A stretch of 64,000 bases of DNA, taken from Mycobacterium paraterrae (lineage in GTDB: Bacteria > Actinomycetota > Actinomycetes > Mycobacteriales > Mycobacteriaceae). This document shows positions 7,812-16,363 of the stretch, piece by piece. The stretch is taken from positions 3,968,001 to 4,032,000 of the forward strand of contig NZ_CP092488.2 in NCBI RefSeq assembly GCF_022430545.2, given 5' to 3'. Made by a program: the position numbers and the translations under genes. The number at the start of each line of letters is the position of its first letter. Within the stretch, counting starts at the first letter, position 1. The notes beneath the pieces were generated by a model. That model did not search any database, was not told where the DNA came from, and saw only the letters and a program-made list of their open reading frames with translations.

Positions 7812-10319
7812 ATGGCAAGTAAGACTGTCGCGCGGTCCGGGGGTCGAACGGGCAGGTCAAAGGCGGCTCCGCGGGGCGGTTCCCGGTCAGCACAACCCCG
7901 GAAGAAGCCGACTCGGCGACCCTCCTCGGCCGCGCGACGGCCGGCCAGAAGGCAACAGAGCGGTGTGCTCGCCGCCGCCGGCCTGACCGCCGGGCGCGCC
8001 ATCCGCGCGACGTGGCTGATGCTGGCGAAGGGGACCGGAAGCACCGCTCGGTCAGTGGGCCGGGCTCGCGACATCGATCCGGGTCACCGCCGCGATGGCA
8101 TCGCCCTGGCGCTCTTGGGCGTCGCAGTCATCATCGCCGCGAGTTCGTGGTTTGACGCCGCTCGTCCGGTGGGCGCATGGGTCGACTCCGGAGTGCGGAT
8201 CTTCATCGGGTCGGCCGTGGTCGTGTTGCCGTTGGTGATGGCGGCGGTGGCGCTGTTGCTGATGCGCACCGAGCCGAACCCTGAGGCGCGGCCGCGGTTG
8301 GTACTCGGTGCAACGATGGTGGCGCTACCGGTGCTGGGCCTCTGGCACTTGTGGGCGGGTTCGCCGGACTCTCCGGTCGGGCGCGCGCACGCCGCGGGAT
8401 TCTTCGGCTTCGCGATCGGGGGACCGCTCTCGGAGGGGCTGACCGCATGGATCAGCGCGCCGCTGCTGTTCATCGGGGCGCTGTTCGGCCTGCTGTTGTT
8501 GACTGGCACCACCATTCGCGAGCTGCCCGACACACTGCGATCGATGTTCGGCACCCGGATGTTCGACTACCGCGACGGCGACAGCGACTACTACGACGAA
8601 CCCGACGACGTTGTCGCGGAGGACTTTTCGGACGGTTATTACGACGAACCATCGGCCTACGACGATGCCGAGGCGGCGCAGGCCTGGCCGTCCAGCGCCG
8701 AACCTGTTGAGCCGGACGACAGCCCGACCGTCCCGGAGCCCGCAGTGTCACGCAGCCGCAAGAAGGAGCCCAAAGCCGCTGCGAAACAGGACGCTATGGT
8801 GCTCGATCGGGTGGTCGACGGCCCGTACACGCTGCCGTCGCTGAACCTATTGGTCGCGGGAGACCCGCCGAAAAAGCGCAGCGCCGCGAACGACCAGATG
8901 GCCGACGCGATTTCGTCGGTGCTGCAGCAGTTCAAGGTGGATGCCGCGGTCACCGGATGCACCCGCGGACCGACAGTCACACGCTACGAAGTCGAACTCG
9001 GGCCCGGCGTGAAGGTGGAGAAGATCACCGCGCTGCAGAAGAACATCGCCTACGCGGTCGCCACCGAGAGCGTCCGGATGCTGGCGCCGATCCCCGGCAA
9101 GTCCGCCGTCGGCATCGAGGTGCCCAACACCGACCGCGAAATGGTGCGGCTGGCCGACGTTCTCACCGCGCCGTCGACCCGTCGCGACCACCACCCGCTG
9201 GTCATCGGACTGGGCAAGGACATCGAGGGCGACTTCATATCGGCCAATCTGGCGAAGATGCCGCACCTGCTGGTCGCCGGGTCCACCGGTTCCGGTAAGT
9301 CGAGCTTCGTCAACTCGATGCTGGTGTCGCTGCTGGCCCGCGCCACACCGGAGGAGGTCAGGATGATCCTGATCGACCCCAAGATGGTGGAACTGACGCC
9401 GTATGAAGGCATTCCGCATCTGATCACGCCGATCATCACCCAACCCAAGAAGGCCGCTGCTGCGCTGGCGTGGCTGGTCGAGGAGATGGAGCAGCGCTAC
9501 CAGGACATGCAGGCGTCCCGTGTGCGCCACATCGACGACTTCAACGCCAAGGTGCGCAGCGGCGAAATCACCGCGCCGCTGGGCAGCCAACGCGAGTACC
9601 GCCCGTACCCGTACGTGGTGGCGATCGTCGACGAACTGGCCGACCTGATGATGACCGCGCCGCGCGACGTCGAGGACGCCATCGTGCGAATCACCCAAAA
9701 GGCTCGCGCCGCAGGCATTCACCTGGTGCTGGCCACCCAGCGGCCCTCGGTCGACGTGGTGACCGGTTTGATCAAGACCAACGTGCCGTCGCGACTGGCG
9801 TTCGCCACGTCGTCGCTGACCGACAGCCGAGTGATCCTGGACCAGGCCGGTGCCGAGAAGCTGATCGGCATGGGTGACGGCCTGTTCCTGCCGATGGGTG
9901 CGAGCAAGCCGCTGCGCCTGCAGGGTGCCTACATCACCGACGAGGAGATCCACGCCGTCGTCACCGCTTGCAAAGACCAGGCCGAGCCGGAGTACACCGA
10001 AGGCGTCACTGCGGCAAAGCCCAGCGGCGAGCGCAAGGACGTCGACCCCGACATCGGCGACGACATGGATGTGTTCCTGCAAGCGGTTGAGTTGGTGGTC
10101 TCTTCGCAGTTCGGGTCGACGTCGATGCTGCAGCGCAAGCTGCGGGTCGGGTTCGCCAAGGCGGGCCGCTTGATGGATCTGATGGAAACCCGCGAGATCG
10201 TCGGTCCCAGTGAAGGTTCCAAGGCGCGCGAGGTGTTGGTCAAGCCTGAGGACCTGGCCGGCACACTGATGTTGATCCGTGGCGGCTCAGGCGCCGACGG
10301 CTCGGACGACGACGACTGA
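7812..10319 (+). CDS. ftsK: DNA translocase FtsK/SpoIIIE
   Basis: An 835-residue divisome-associated ATPase that pumps chromosomal DNA through the septum. A basic N-terminal tail (ARSGGRTGRSK...) precedes four predicted membrane segments at about residues 95-245. An acidic linker rich in Asp/Tyr (DYRDGDSDYYDEPDD) follows. The motor holds a Walker A AGSTGSGKSS near residue 490 and Walker B YVVAIVDELADLMM near 605, with the RITQKARAAGIHLVLATQRPS segment. The C-terminal winged-helix gamma domain (SMLQRKLRVGFAKAGRLMDLME) reads KOPS-like sites. ATG 7812 begins MASKTVARSG as in mycobacterial FtsK; the frame is open further upstream but without support. Confidence 0.96.
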   Translation: MASKTVARSGGRTGRSKAAPRGGSRSAQPRKKPTRRPSSAARRPARRQQSGVLAAAGLTAGRAIRATWLMLAKGTGSTARSVGRARDIDPGHRRDGIALALLGVAVIIAASSWFDAARPVGAWVDSGVRIFIGSAVVVLPLVMAAVALLLMRTEPNPEARPRLVLGATMVALPVLGLWHLWAGSPDSPVGRAHAAGFFGFAIGGPLSEGLTAWISAPLLFIGALFGLLLLTGTTIRELPDTLRSMFGTRMFDYRDGDSDYYDEPDDVVAEDFSDGYYDEPSAYDDAEAAQAWPSSAEPVEPDDSPTVPEPAVSRSRKKEPKAAAKQDAMVLDRVVDGPYTLPSLNLLVAGDPPKKRSAANDQMADAISSVLQQFKVDAAVTGCTRGPTVTRYEVELGPGVKVEKITALQKNIAYAVATESVRMLAPIPGKSAVGIEVPNTDREMVRLADVLTAPSTRRDHHPLVIGLGKDIEGDFISANLAKMPHLLVAGSTGSGKSSFVNSMLVSLLARATPEEVRMILIDPKMVELTPYEGIPHLITPIITQPKKAAAALAWLVEEMEQRYQDMQASRVRHIDDFNAKVRSGEITAPLGSQREYRPYPYVVAIVDELADLMMTAPRDVEDAIVRITQKARAAGIHLVLATQRPSVDVVTGLIKTNVPSRLAFATSSLTDSRVILDQAGAEKLIGMGDGLFLPMGASKPLRLQGAYITDEEIHAVVTACKDQAEPEYTEGVTAAKPSGERKDVDPDIGDDMDVFLQAVELVVSSQFGSTSMLQRKLRVGFAKAGRLMDLMETREIVGPSEGSKAREVLVKPEDLAGTLMLIRGGSGADGSDDDD

Positions 10320-10355
10320 GCGCGTTCGAGTGTGCGGCCAGCCGCACGCACGCCG

Positions 10356-10877
10356 TCACAGCACCAGCAGCATCCGGGAGTTGCCGAGAGTGTTCGGCTT
10401 GACGTAGCTGAGGTCGAGAAATTCGGCGACGCCGATGTCGTAGGAGCGGCGCATCTCCTCGAACACCTCCGGCGTCACCGGCGTGCCTTCGATCTCGGTG
10501 AAGCCGTGCCGGCCGAAGAACTCGGTCTCAAAAGTCAGCACGAAGAGCCGCTGCAAATCCAGCTCGCGCGCCACGCGCAAAAGCTGGTCCACGATGGCGT
10601 GGCCGATGCCGCGTCCGGTCACCGACGGGTCGACCGCCACCGTGCGGACCTCGCCCAAGTCGGCCCACAGCACGTGGAGAGCGCCACAGCCGACCACCAC
10701 GCCATGCTGCTCGGCCACCCAGAACTCCTGCACGGATTCGTACAGCGTCACCAGGTTCTTCTCGAGCAGGATCTTGCCGGCGTAAGTGTCGACCAGATGC
10801 TTGATCGACGGCACGTCCGATGTGCGCGCGCGCCGGATCGTCGGCCCGTCGGCCGGTGGTCCGGTGGCTGCGCTCAC
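10356..10877 (-). CDS. argA: Amino-acid N-acetyltransferase (GNAT), ArgA type
   Basis: A 173-residue GNAT acetyltransferase equivalent to Rv2747, which makes N-acetylglutamate for arginine synthesis, in some reports also using glutamine. The acetyl-CoA loop is seen as VTGRGIGHAIVDQLL near residue 90, with ...FFGRHGFTEIEGTPVTPEVFEEM after it. It is shorter than classical ArgA because it lacks the N-terminal amino-acid kinase domain, as is usual in actinobacteria. It is convergent with ftsK (36-bp gap) and divergent from pgsA3. Confidence 0.9.
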   Translation of the reverse strand: MSAATGPPADGPTIRRARTSDVPSIKHLVDTYAGKILLEKNLVTLYESVQEFWVAEQHGVVVGCGALHVLWADLGEVRTVAVDPSVTGRGIGHAIVDQLLRVARELDLQRLFVLTFETEFFGRHGFTEIEGTPVTPEVFEEMRRSYDIGVAEFLDLSYVKPNTLGNSRMLLVL

Positions 10878-10910
10878 GAACTGGAGAGTATCGGTTACGC
10901 GCCGCCCGGC

Positions 10911-10950
10911 GACGATGGAGAGCGCGTGGCGCGATGAGGAGGAGCGGGCT
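10911..10950 (+). repeat. Single GACGATG...GATGAGGAGGAGCGGGC dispersed repeat
   Basis: One copy of the same repeat family as at 2502 lies in the argA-pgsA3 divergent gap. It starts GACGATGGAGAGCG at 10911 and ends GATGAGGAGGAGCGGGCT at 10950. The copy ends 38 bp before the pgsA3 start, so it sits inside the promoter/leader interval of that gene. Confidence 0.7.
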
Positions 10951-10988
10951 ATAGGCCTGAGCCAGCCGGTAACCGATATTCTGTTGCC

Positions 10989-11585
10989 GTGTCGGGGCAG
11001 CCTCAGTCAGGTCCGGTAGTCCCGCGTGTTCGGGTCACCAACCTCGCCAACGTATTGACGTTGTTGCGCCTGGTGTTGGTGCCGGTCTTCCTGTTGGCGT
11101 TGTTCGCCGGAAATGGACACGAAACCCCCAGCCGCATCATCGCTTTCGTGGTGTTCGCCGTGGCGGTCATCACCGACCGCTTCGACGGCGCGCTGGCGCG
11201 CAACTACGGCATGGTGACCGAGTTCGGCACGATGGCCGACCCGATCGCGGACAAGACGCTGATCGGCGCGGCGTTGATCGGGCTGTCGATGCTCGGCGAC
11301 CTGCACTGGTGGGTGACCGGGGTCATTCTGGCCCGCGAGGTCGGCGTCACCGTGTTGCGCTTCGTGATGCTGCGTCACGGCGTCATCCCTGCCAGCCGCG
11401 GCGGCAAGCTCAAGACCCTAGTGCAGGCCGTCGCGATCGGACTCTTCGTGTTGCCGGTATCTGGGCTTTGGCTGAAAGTGGCCTGGGTAATGATGGCCGC
11501 CGCGATCGTGTTGACCTTGCTGACCGGACTGGACTACGTCGTCTCGGCCGTAAGGGATTCCCGTGGACGACCCGCTGCTGACTGA
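10989..11585 (+). CDS. pgsA3: CDP-alcohol phosphatidyltransferase (PgsA-like)
   Basis: A 198-residue membrane enzyme that transfers a phosphatidyl group from CDP-diacylglycerol to an alcohol, probably glycerol 3-phosphate. The family signature DG-x2-AR-x8-G-x3-D-x3-D is complete within DRFDGALARNYGMVTEFGTM and the following ADPIADK (about residues 62-88). Several hydrophobic helices surround it. The GTG at 10989 is taken as start. Its 3' end overlaps the following cinA-like gene by 23 nt, indicating an operon continuing toward clgR-pspA. Confidence 0.93.
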   Translation: MSGQPQSGPVVPRVRVTNLANVLTLLRLVLVPVFLLALFAGNGHETPSRIIAFVVFAVAVITDRFDGALARNYGMVTEFGTMADPIADKTLIGAALIGLSMLGDLHWWVTGVILAREVGVTVLRFVMLRHGVIPASRGGKLKTLVQAVAIGLFVLPVSGLWLKVAWVMMAAAIVLTLLTGLDYVVSAVRDSRGRPAAD

Positions 11586-12051
11586 CGATGCGCGTGCGCT
11601 GGTCGCCGATCTGACCGTGCGCAAGCAGAGCATCGCGACGGCCGAGTCGTTGACCGCCGGGCTGCTCGCGGCGACGCTGGCCGGCGTGCCGGGAGCCAGT
11701 GAAGTTCTGCGCGGCGGCTTGGTCACCTACACCGAGCACACCAAGATCTCGCTGGCCGGCGTCGCGCCGCAGATCCTCGACGAGGTTGGACCGGTCGCGG
11801 CGCCCACCGCGCGGGCACTGGCCGTCGGCGCACGTCAACGCTGTGAATCGACCTGGGGCGTGGGGTTGACCGGTGTCGCGGGCCCGGAGCCGCACGGCGG
11901 GCACGAGGTGGGCACGGTCTTCCTGGGCCTGGCCGGTCCGGTCGACACCGAGGTGGTCGAGCTGCATTTGTCCGGGACACGCTGGGACATCCGGCTCGCT
12001 GCGGTGCGGCAGTCGATCAGCCGGCTGCGGGCGCTCGTCGCGGCTGCCTGA
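11563..12051 (+). CDS. CinA C-terminal domain (nicotinamide-nucleotide amidase) protein
   Basis: A 162-residue protein consisting only of the CinA C-terminal domain, which deamidates nicotinamide mononucleotide to nicotinate mononucleotide. Markers are TAESLTAGLLAATLAGVPGASEVLRGG near residue 25, TYTEHTKISLAGV, and the GLTGVAGPEPHGGHEVGTVFLGL block near residue 105. The N-terminal MoaB-like domain of full CinA is absent. The GTG start lies inside the 3' end of pgsA3. From memory, M. tuberculosis has no gene here between pgsA3 and clgR, so this is either an ancestral gene lost there or a gain here. Confidence 0.88.
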   Translation: MDDPLLTDDARALVADLTVRKQSIATAESLTAGLLAATLAGVPGASEVLRGGLVTYTEHTKISLAGVAPQILDEVGPVAAPTARALAVGARQRCESTWGVGLTGVAGPEPHGGHEVGTVFLGLAGPVDTEVVELHLSGTRWDIRLAAVRQSISRLRALVAAA

Positions 12052-12091
12052 GCAGGCACGAATCGCCACCGCTCGATTAAGTCTCTGTCGG

Positions 12092-12119
12092 GGAACCAAT
12101 GGCCGAGCCGCGCGCGTTG
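12092..12119 (+). promoter_or_regulatory. SigE-type ECF promoter for the clgR-pspA operon
   Basis: GGAACC at 12092-12097 and CGTTG at 12115-12119 are separated by 17 nt, matching the mycobacterial SigE (ECF) consensus. The element ends 45 nt before the clgR start. In M. tuberculosis the clgR-pspA operon is SigE dependent, so this is a well-supported assignment, though not tested here. Confidence 0.8.
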
Positions 12120-12163
12120 ACCGTTAGAACACCCAAGATGACCCGACGTGAGAGGAGAGCGTG

Positions 12164-12502
12164 ATGCCGTCATTGCTGCGCGAGGTTCTCGGCGACGTAT
12201 TGCGGCAAGCCCGCATCACGCAAGGCCGAACACTGCGTCAGGTCTCCGACAGCGCGCGGGTGAGCCTGGGATATCTCTCCGAGGTCGAGCGCGGTCGCAA
12301 AGAAGCATCGAGCGAGCTGCTCAGCGCGATCTGTGACGCGCTGGACGTACCTCTGTCGCGCTTGTTGATCGACGCCAGCGAACAGTTGGCCGTCGAGGAG
12401 TTCGCGTCCGAGCCGGCCAAGGCCGACTCGCCGACTGCGGCCAACATCGACGCCAGCACCAAGGTCGTCATCCCGCCGGTCGCTTCTCTGGCTATCGCCT
12501 AG
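12164..12502 (+). CDS. clgR: Transcriptional regulator ClgR (XRE/HTH)
   Basis: A 112-residue Cro/C1-type regulator that activates clp protease genes and the psp genes under envelope stress. The HTH covers about residues 8-65: LGDVLRQARITQGRTLRQVS, then SLGYLSEVERGRKEASSELLSAICDALDVPL, the family's most conserved part. ATG 12164 is preferred over the adjacent GTG 12161 because GAGGAG (12152-12157) is then 6 nt away. It is the first gene of clgR-pspA-pspM, behind a SigE-type promoter. The C-terminus ends in Ala, compatible with the known proteolytic turnover of ClgR. Confidence 0.94.
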   Translation: MPSLLREVLGDVLRQARITQGRTLRQVSDSARVSLGYLSEVERGRKEASSELLSAICDALDVPLSRLLIDASEQLAVEEFASEPAKADSPTAANIDASTKVVIPPVASLAIA

Positions 12503-12566
12503 CCCAGGGTCGAGACGATAGGTTGACCCTGACGGCAACATCGACACACGAAGGCGGAGCTCACAG

Positions 12567-13391
12567 ATGGCCAATCCGTTCGTCAAGGCGTGGAAGTACG
12601 TCATGGCGCTGTTCAACTCGAAGATCGACGAGTACGCCGACCCCAAGGTGCAGATCCAGCAGGCCATCGAGGAAGCGCAGCGCCAGCACCAGGCGCTGAC
12701 CCAGCAGGCCGCGCAGGTGATCGGCAACCAGCGTCAACTCGAGATGCGACTGAACCGCCAGCTCGCCGACATCGAAAAGCTGCAGGTCAACGTCCGTCAG
12801 GCGGTGACGCTTGCCGACCAGGCATCCGCCGCCGGCGACGCCGCCAAAGCCACCGAGTACAACAACGCCGCCGAGGCGTTCGCCGCGCAACTGGTGACCG
12901 CCGAACAAAGTGTGGAAGACCTCAAGGTGCTGCATGACCAGGCGCTCGGTGCCGCGGCGCAGGCCAAGAAGGCTGTCGAGCAAAACGCCATGGTGCTGCA
13001 GCAGAAAATCGCCGAGCGCACCAAGCTGTTCAGCCAGCTCGAGCAAGCCAAGATGCAAGAGCAGGTCAGCAAATCACTTCGGTCGATGAGTGAGATCGCC
13101 GCGCCGGGCACCACGCCCAACCTCGACGAAGTTCGGGACAAGATCGAGCGCCGGTACGCCAACGCGCTGGGCCAGGCCGAGCTCGCCCAGAATTCGGTGC
13201 AGGGCCGAATGCTCGAGGTCGAGCAGGCCGGTGTGGAAATGGCCGGCCACTCCCGCCTCGAGCAGATCCGGGCGTCGATGCGCGGTGAAGCCTTACCGAC
13301 CGGCGGAACGACGACTGGCCCGACCGCCGATCCGGGGACCCCGGCGGCCGCACCCCAGTCCGCGCCGGCCGAGAAACCCCTGGGCCAGTAG
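12567..13391 (+). CDS. pspA: Phage shock protein A (35 kDa antigen family)
   Basis: A 274-residue PspA/IM30 (ESCRT-III-like) protein that coats and stabilises the inner membrane. It begins MANPFVKAWKYVMALFNSKI, the amphipathic membrane-binding helix, then nearly continuous coiled coil rich in Gln/Ala to about residue 225, and a Pro/Thr/Ala-rich tail. It matches the mycobacterial 35-kDa antigen. It lies 64 bp after clgR and is followed 14 bp later by pspM, forming the stress operon. Confidence 0.96.
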   Translation: MANPFVKAWKYVMALFNSKIDEYADPKVQIQQAIEEAQRQHQALTQQAAQVIGNQRQLEMRLNRQLADIEKLQVNVRQAVTLADQASAAGDAAKATEYNNAAEAFAAQLVTAEQSVEDLKVLHDQALGAAAQAKKAVEQNAMVLQQKIAERTKLFSQLEQAKMQEQVSKSLRSMSEIAAPGTTPNLDEVRDKIERRYANALGQAELAQNSVQGRMLEVEQAGVEMAGHSRLEQIRASMRGEALPTGGTTTGPTADPGTPAAAPQSAPAEKPLGQ

Positions 13392-13405
13392 GAGACAATC
13401 GGGCG

Positions 13406-14227
13406 ATGGCAGTGCAGTCGGGGCGCAGCGGGATATGGCGGACGCTGCTGCTGCGCGGCCTCGACACCGTGAGTGACGTCTCCGAGTTGGTGTTGCAAAA
13501 GATCAGCGCCGCCACCGATCCCCGAGAGCGACAACTGCGGCGCCGCCGACGCGCTTTGCGCTGGGGTCTGATCTTCTCCGCCGGCACCGTGTTCTGGGGT
13601 GTGGTCACTGCGATCCTGGCGGCGTGGGGATGGTTCGCGCTACTGCTCGAGATCACCGGCGGGGTTGCCGTCGGGCAGGCGATGATCGCGACTTTGCTGC
13701 TGATCCGCTATCACTGGTTGAAGACTGACCCACTACCACCGCAGCGGGCCACCAGCATCCGTCGTCTTCCACCTCCGAGTTCGGCGGCGCGGCCGGCAAT
13801 GTATGCGCTGGGCGCCTCAGAGCGAGGATTCTTCTCGTTGCTCGGCGTCATGGAGCGCGGCAGCTTGTTGCCCGACAACGAGATTCGCGACCTGAGTGCG
13901 GCGGCCAAGAAAAGCTCGGCTGCGATGGCGGCCACCGCCGCCGAGGTGATGTCGATGGAACGGGCCGCGAACGGCACGCCGCAATCACGCTCCTACTTGG
14001 CGCCCACGATCAACGCGTTCACTGCGCAACTGAGCGCAGGCGTGCGCCAGTACAACGAAATGGTTACTGCCGCAGCGCAATTAGTGTCGTCGGCGAGTGC
14101 AGACCGTGGGGCCGCATTGCTGGCGTCACGACAGCGCTACCGGGACGAACTGGCCGGGGCCACAGATCGTTTGATCGGCTGGTCGCAGGCGTTCGACGAG
14201 CTCGGCGGCCTTCCGCGCCACGCCTAG
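13406..14227 (+). CDS. pspM: PspA-interacting membrane protein PspM
   Basis: A 273-residue protein equivalent to Rv2743c (PspM), which anchors PspA at the membrane. Two adjacent hydrophobic segments (about residues 52-72 and 75-97: LRWGLIFSAGTVFWGVVTAI and AWGWFALLLEITGGVAVGQA) form a helical hairpin, flanked by basic residues. The C-terminal half is predicted helical and soluble. It is the last gene of the operon here; the pspN (Rv2742c) gene that follows in M. tuberculosis is not seen, because a convergent gene begins 32 bp downstream. Confidence 0.85.
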   Translation: MAVQSGRSGIWRTLLLRGLDTVSDVSELVLQKISAATDPRERQLRRRRRALRWGLIFSAGTVFWGVVTAILAAWGWFALLLEITGGVAVGQAMIATLLLIRYHWLKTDPLPPQRATSIRRLPPPSSAARPAMYALGASERGFFSLLGVMERGSLLPDNEIRDLSAAAKKSSAAMAATAAEVMSMERAANGTPQSRSYLAPTINAFTAQLSAGVRQYNEMVTAAAQLVSSASADRGAALLASRQRYRDELAGATDRLIGWSQAFDELGGLPRHA

Positions 14228-14258
14228 TCGCGCCGCGAGGTCCGCTGAAAGTGATCGA

Positions 14259-14654
14259 CTATTCGCGAGGACCGTAGCGCTCGATGTAGGACTGACGCAT
14301 CTGTTCCTCACGCTTACTGCGGTGCGCATCAACAAGATTCGGGTCGAGCCCGTGTACCTGGAGCATGTGCCGACGCCACACCTTGTTCAGCGCGTGCGAG
14401 AAGTACACGAACGGAATCAGGATCGGCAGCGTCATGCTCAGATGCACGTCGAGCGTCGTCGGGATCAGCCAGAACGGGGCGAGCACCAGCACCGCCGGAA
14501 CGGCGACCCGCCGCATCATCCGGCCCGTCGCGCCTTTGCCAGCCAGGTCGTTGCGTACCCAGTCGCGCATCGAGTCGGGCAAGCGCCCGCCGCAGCAGTA
14601 GCGGAGGAACTGAACAAAGTTGGGCCGTGCGCGGTTTTTGTCGGACGTCGTCAC
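14259..14654 (-). CDS. DUF5313-type membrane protein
   Basis: A 131-residue protein starting GTG at 14654, which overlaps the ephG-like stop (GTGA). It has the actinobacterial pattern RPNFVQFLRYCCGGRLPDSM near the N-terminus, then two hydrophobic segments (VPAVLVLAPFWLIPTT and LPILIPFVYFSHALNKVW), and a basic C-terminus ending with EQMRQSYIERYGPRE. It is probably a small inner-membrane protein of unknown function, co-transcribed with the upstream hydrolase-like gene. Confidence 0.78.
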   Translation of the reverse strand: MTTSDKNRARPNFVQFLRYCCGGRLPDSMRDWVRNDLAGKGATGRMMRRVAVPAVLVLAPFWLIPTTLDVHLSMTLPILIPFVYFSHALNKVWRRHMLQVHGLDPNLVDAHRSKREEQMRQSYIERYGPRE

Positions 14655-15073
14655 AACGACGCCCGAAGCGACGGGACGACCAGGCCGGCGATGCCGCGCA
14701 GGGTCGCTTTGAACATGTCGAAGAAGTCGAAATAGTCCCGCCATAACGTGATCTGTCCGTCGTGGACCTCGAAAACGCCGCACACCCAGAATTGCAGGCG
14801 CAGCGGGCCGAAGATCAGCGCGTCGGTGCGCTCGGTGAGCACCGCGGCGCCGTCGGCGGCGATCCGATGGATCTTCACCTCGAAGGCGCTGGCGCCGCCC
14901 AGCGAACTGAATAGCTTCATCGCGCGGCGGCGGCCGTGAATCGTTGGAAGGCCGACGTTCTGGTACACCAGATCTTCGGCGAGCGCGCCGCCTGCAGTGT
15001 CGAGATCGGCGTCCTGCAGCGCATGCAGGAAGACCTCGACAGTGCGGGTGTTCTCGAGAGTCTGCTCGGTCAT
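14651..15073 (-). CDS. ephG: Limonene-1,2-epoxide hydrolase-like protein EphG
   Basis: A 140-residue SnoaL/LEH-fold protein equivalent to Rv2740 (EphG), an epoxide hydrolase active on sterol or fatty epoxides in M. tuberculosis. The conserved RTDALIFGPLRLQFWVCGVF segment and LWRDYFDFFDMFKATLRG with the catalytic Arg-Asp elements are visible. ATG 15073 (MTEQTLENTRTVEVFL) is chosen; an in-frame upstream ATG would place a poorly conserved leader in front. It is divergent from the glycosyltransferase across a gap holding an inverted repeat. Confidence 0.88.
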   Translation of the reverse strand: MTEQTLENTRTVEVFLHALQDADLDTAGGALAEDLVYQNVGLPTIHGRRRAMKLFSSLGGASAFEVKIHRIAADGAAVLTERTDALIFGPLRLQFWVCGVFEVHDGQITLWRDYFDFFDMFKATLRGIAGLVVPSLRASL

Positions 15074-15100
15074 GATCCACAGCCTAGGTGAGACGAGCCG

Positions 15101-15164
15101 CGTTGATTCTGCGTCCATGGGCGGAAAAATGCGAGTAGCTCACGCCACGGACGCAGAGTCAACG
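15101..15164. repeat. Inverted repeat, 16-bp arms, 32-bp spacer
   Basis: CGTTGATTCTGCGTCC (15101-15116) and GGACGCAGAGTCAACG (15149-15164) are reverse complements with one mismatch. The 32-bp spacer is ATGGGCGGAAAAATGCGAGT followed by AGCTCACGCCAC. It lies in the ephG/glycosyltransferase divergent gap, 28 bp from each start. It could be a transcript hairpin, an operator, or a small REP/MITE-like element. Confidence 0.75.
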
Positions 15165-15192
15165 CCCGAACCCGCTATGGCAGGGTAGTGCG

Positions 15193-16350
15193 ATGCGCGT
15201 GGCGGTGGTGGCTGGGCCGGACCCCGGCCATTCGTTCCCGGCGATCGCGTTGTGCCAGCGGTTTCTGGCGGCTGGGGACGTGCCGACGCTACTGACCGGC
15301 GTCGAATGGCTGGAGACCGCTCGTGCCGCCGGTGTCGACGCCGTCGAACTGGCCGGGCTGGACCCAACCCAGGACGACGACGACGGCGATGCCGGGGCCA
15401 AGATCCATCAGCGCGCGGCTCGGATGGCCGTGCTGAATCGCCCGCAGTTGCAGGCAATGGGGCTGGATCTGGTGGTGTCCGATGTGATCACCGCCTGCGG
15501 CGGGATGGCGGCCGAGCTGCTGGGAATCCCGTGGATCGAACTCGACCCGCACCCGCTGTACCGGCCGTCGAAGGGGCTGCCGCCGGTCGGCAGTGGACTG
15601 GCGCCCGGTACCGGAATCAGTGGTCGGCTACGCGACGCCACAATGCGCGCGTTGACCGCGCGGTCGTTACGGGTTGGCGACCGCCAACGCCGACAGGTTC
15701 GTGTTGAAATCGGTTTGCCCGCAAACGATCCCGGACCTTTGCGGATGCTGATCGCAACGCTACCAGCCTTGGAGGTGCCACGCCCGGACTGGCCGGCCGA
15801 AGCCGTCGTGGTCGGGCCGCTGCACTTCGAGCCGACCGAGCGGACATTGCCGATCCCGGCGGGTTCTGGCCCGGTCGTGGTGGTCGCGCCGTCGACGGCG
15901 ACGACCGGTACCGCCGGAATGGCCGAGACGGCGCTGGCCGGCCTGGCGCCCCTCGGCGTGCGGCTGGTGGTGTCGCGGCTCGATGGTCCGGAGCTGAATT
16001 TGCCGCCCTGGGCGGTGGCCGGGCTGGGCAGGCAAGACGACCTGCTCGCCCACGCCGACCTGATGGTCTGCGGTGGGGGCCACGGCATCGTGGCCAAGAC
16101 CCTGCTGGCCGGGGTGCCGCTGGTGGTGGTTCCCGGTGGCGGTGACCAATGGGAGATCGCCAACCGGGTGGTGCGCCAAGGCAGCGGGCGCCTGGTGCGG
16201 CCGTTGACCGGTGAAGCACTCGCCGGCGCTGTTGCCGATGTCCTGGCGGCGCCGGGTTATCGCGCCGCCGCGCAACGCGCCGCGGCCGGCGCCGCCGACG
16301 TGGCGGACCCGGTGCAGGTGTGCCATCAGGCACTGGCACTCGCCGGATAG
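15193..16350 (+). CDS. UDP-glycosyltransferase-like (GT1/MGT) protein
   Basis: A 385-residue GT-B fold glycosyltransferase equivalent to Rv2739c. The N-terminal domain begins MRVAVVAGPDPGHSFPAIAL with the acceptor-side His. The C-terminal domain carries the nucleotide-sugar site: DLLAHADLMVCGGGHGIVAK and GVPLVVVPGGGDQWEIANRV (about residues 280-325). It resembles macrolide or glycolipid glycosyltransferases; substrate unknown. ATG 15193 is followed 13 bp after the stop by the DUF3046 gene. Confidence 0.88.
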   Translation: MRVAVVAGPDPGHSFPAIALCQRFLAAGDVPTLLTGVEWLETARAAGVDAVELAGLDPTQDDDDGDAGAKIHQRAARMAVLNRPQLQAMGLDLVVSDVITACGGMAAELLGIPWIELDPHPLYRPSKGLPPVGSGLAPGTGISGRLRDATMRALTARSLRVGDRQRRQVRVEIGLPANDPGPLRMLIATLPALEVPRPDWPAEAVVVGPLHFEPTERTLPIPAGSGPVVVVAPSTATTGTAGMAETALAGLAPLGVRLVVSRLDGPELNLPPWAVAGLGRQDDLLAHADLMVCGGGHGIVAKTLLAGVPLVVVPGGGDQWEIANRVVRQGSGRLVRPLTGEALAGAVADVLAAPGYRAAAQRAAAGAADVADPVQVCHQALALAG

Positions 16351-16363
16351 GTAACTTGGCGGG

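Noticed and set aside
8847..10082. 411-codon frame antisense to ftsK
   Set aside because: Mirror frame forced by third-position GC bias of ftsK; no ribosome-binding site, no recognisable domain, and full overlap with a certain gene.
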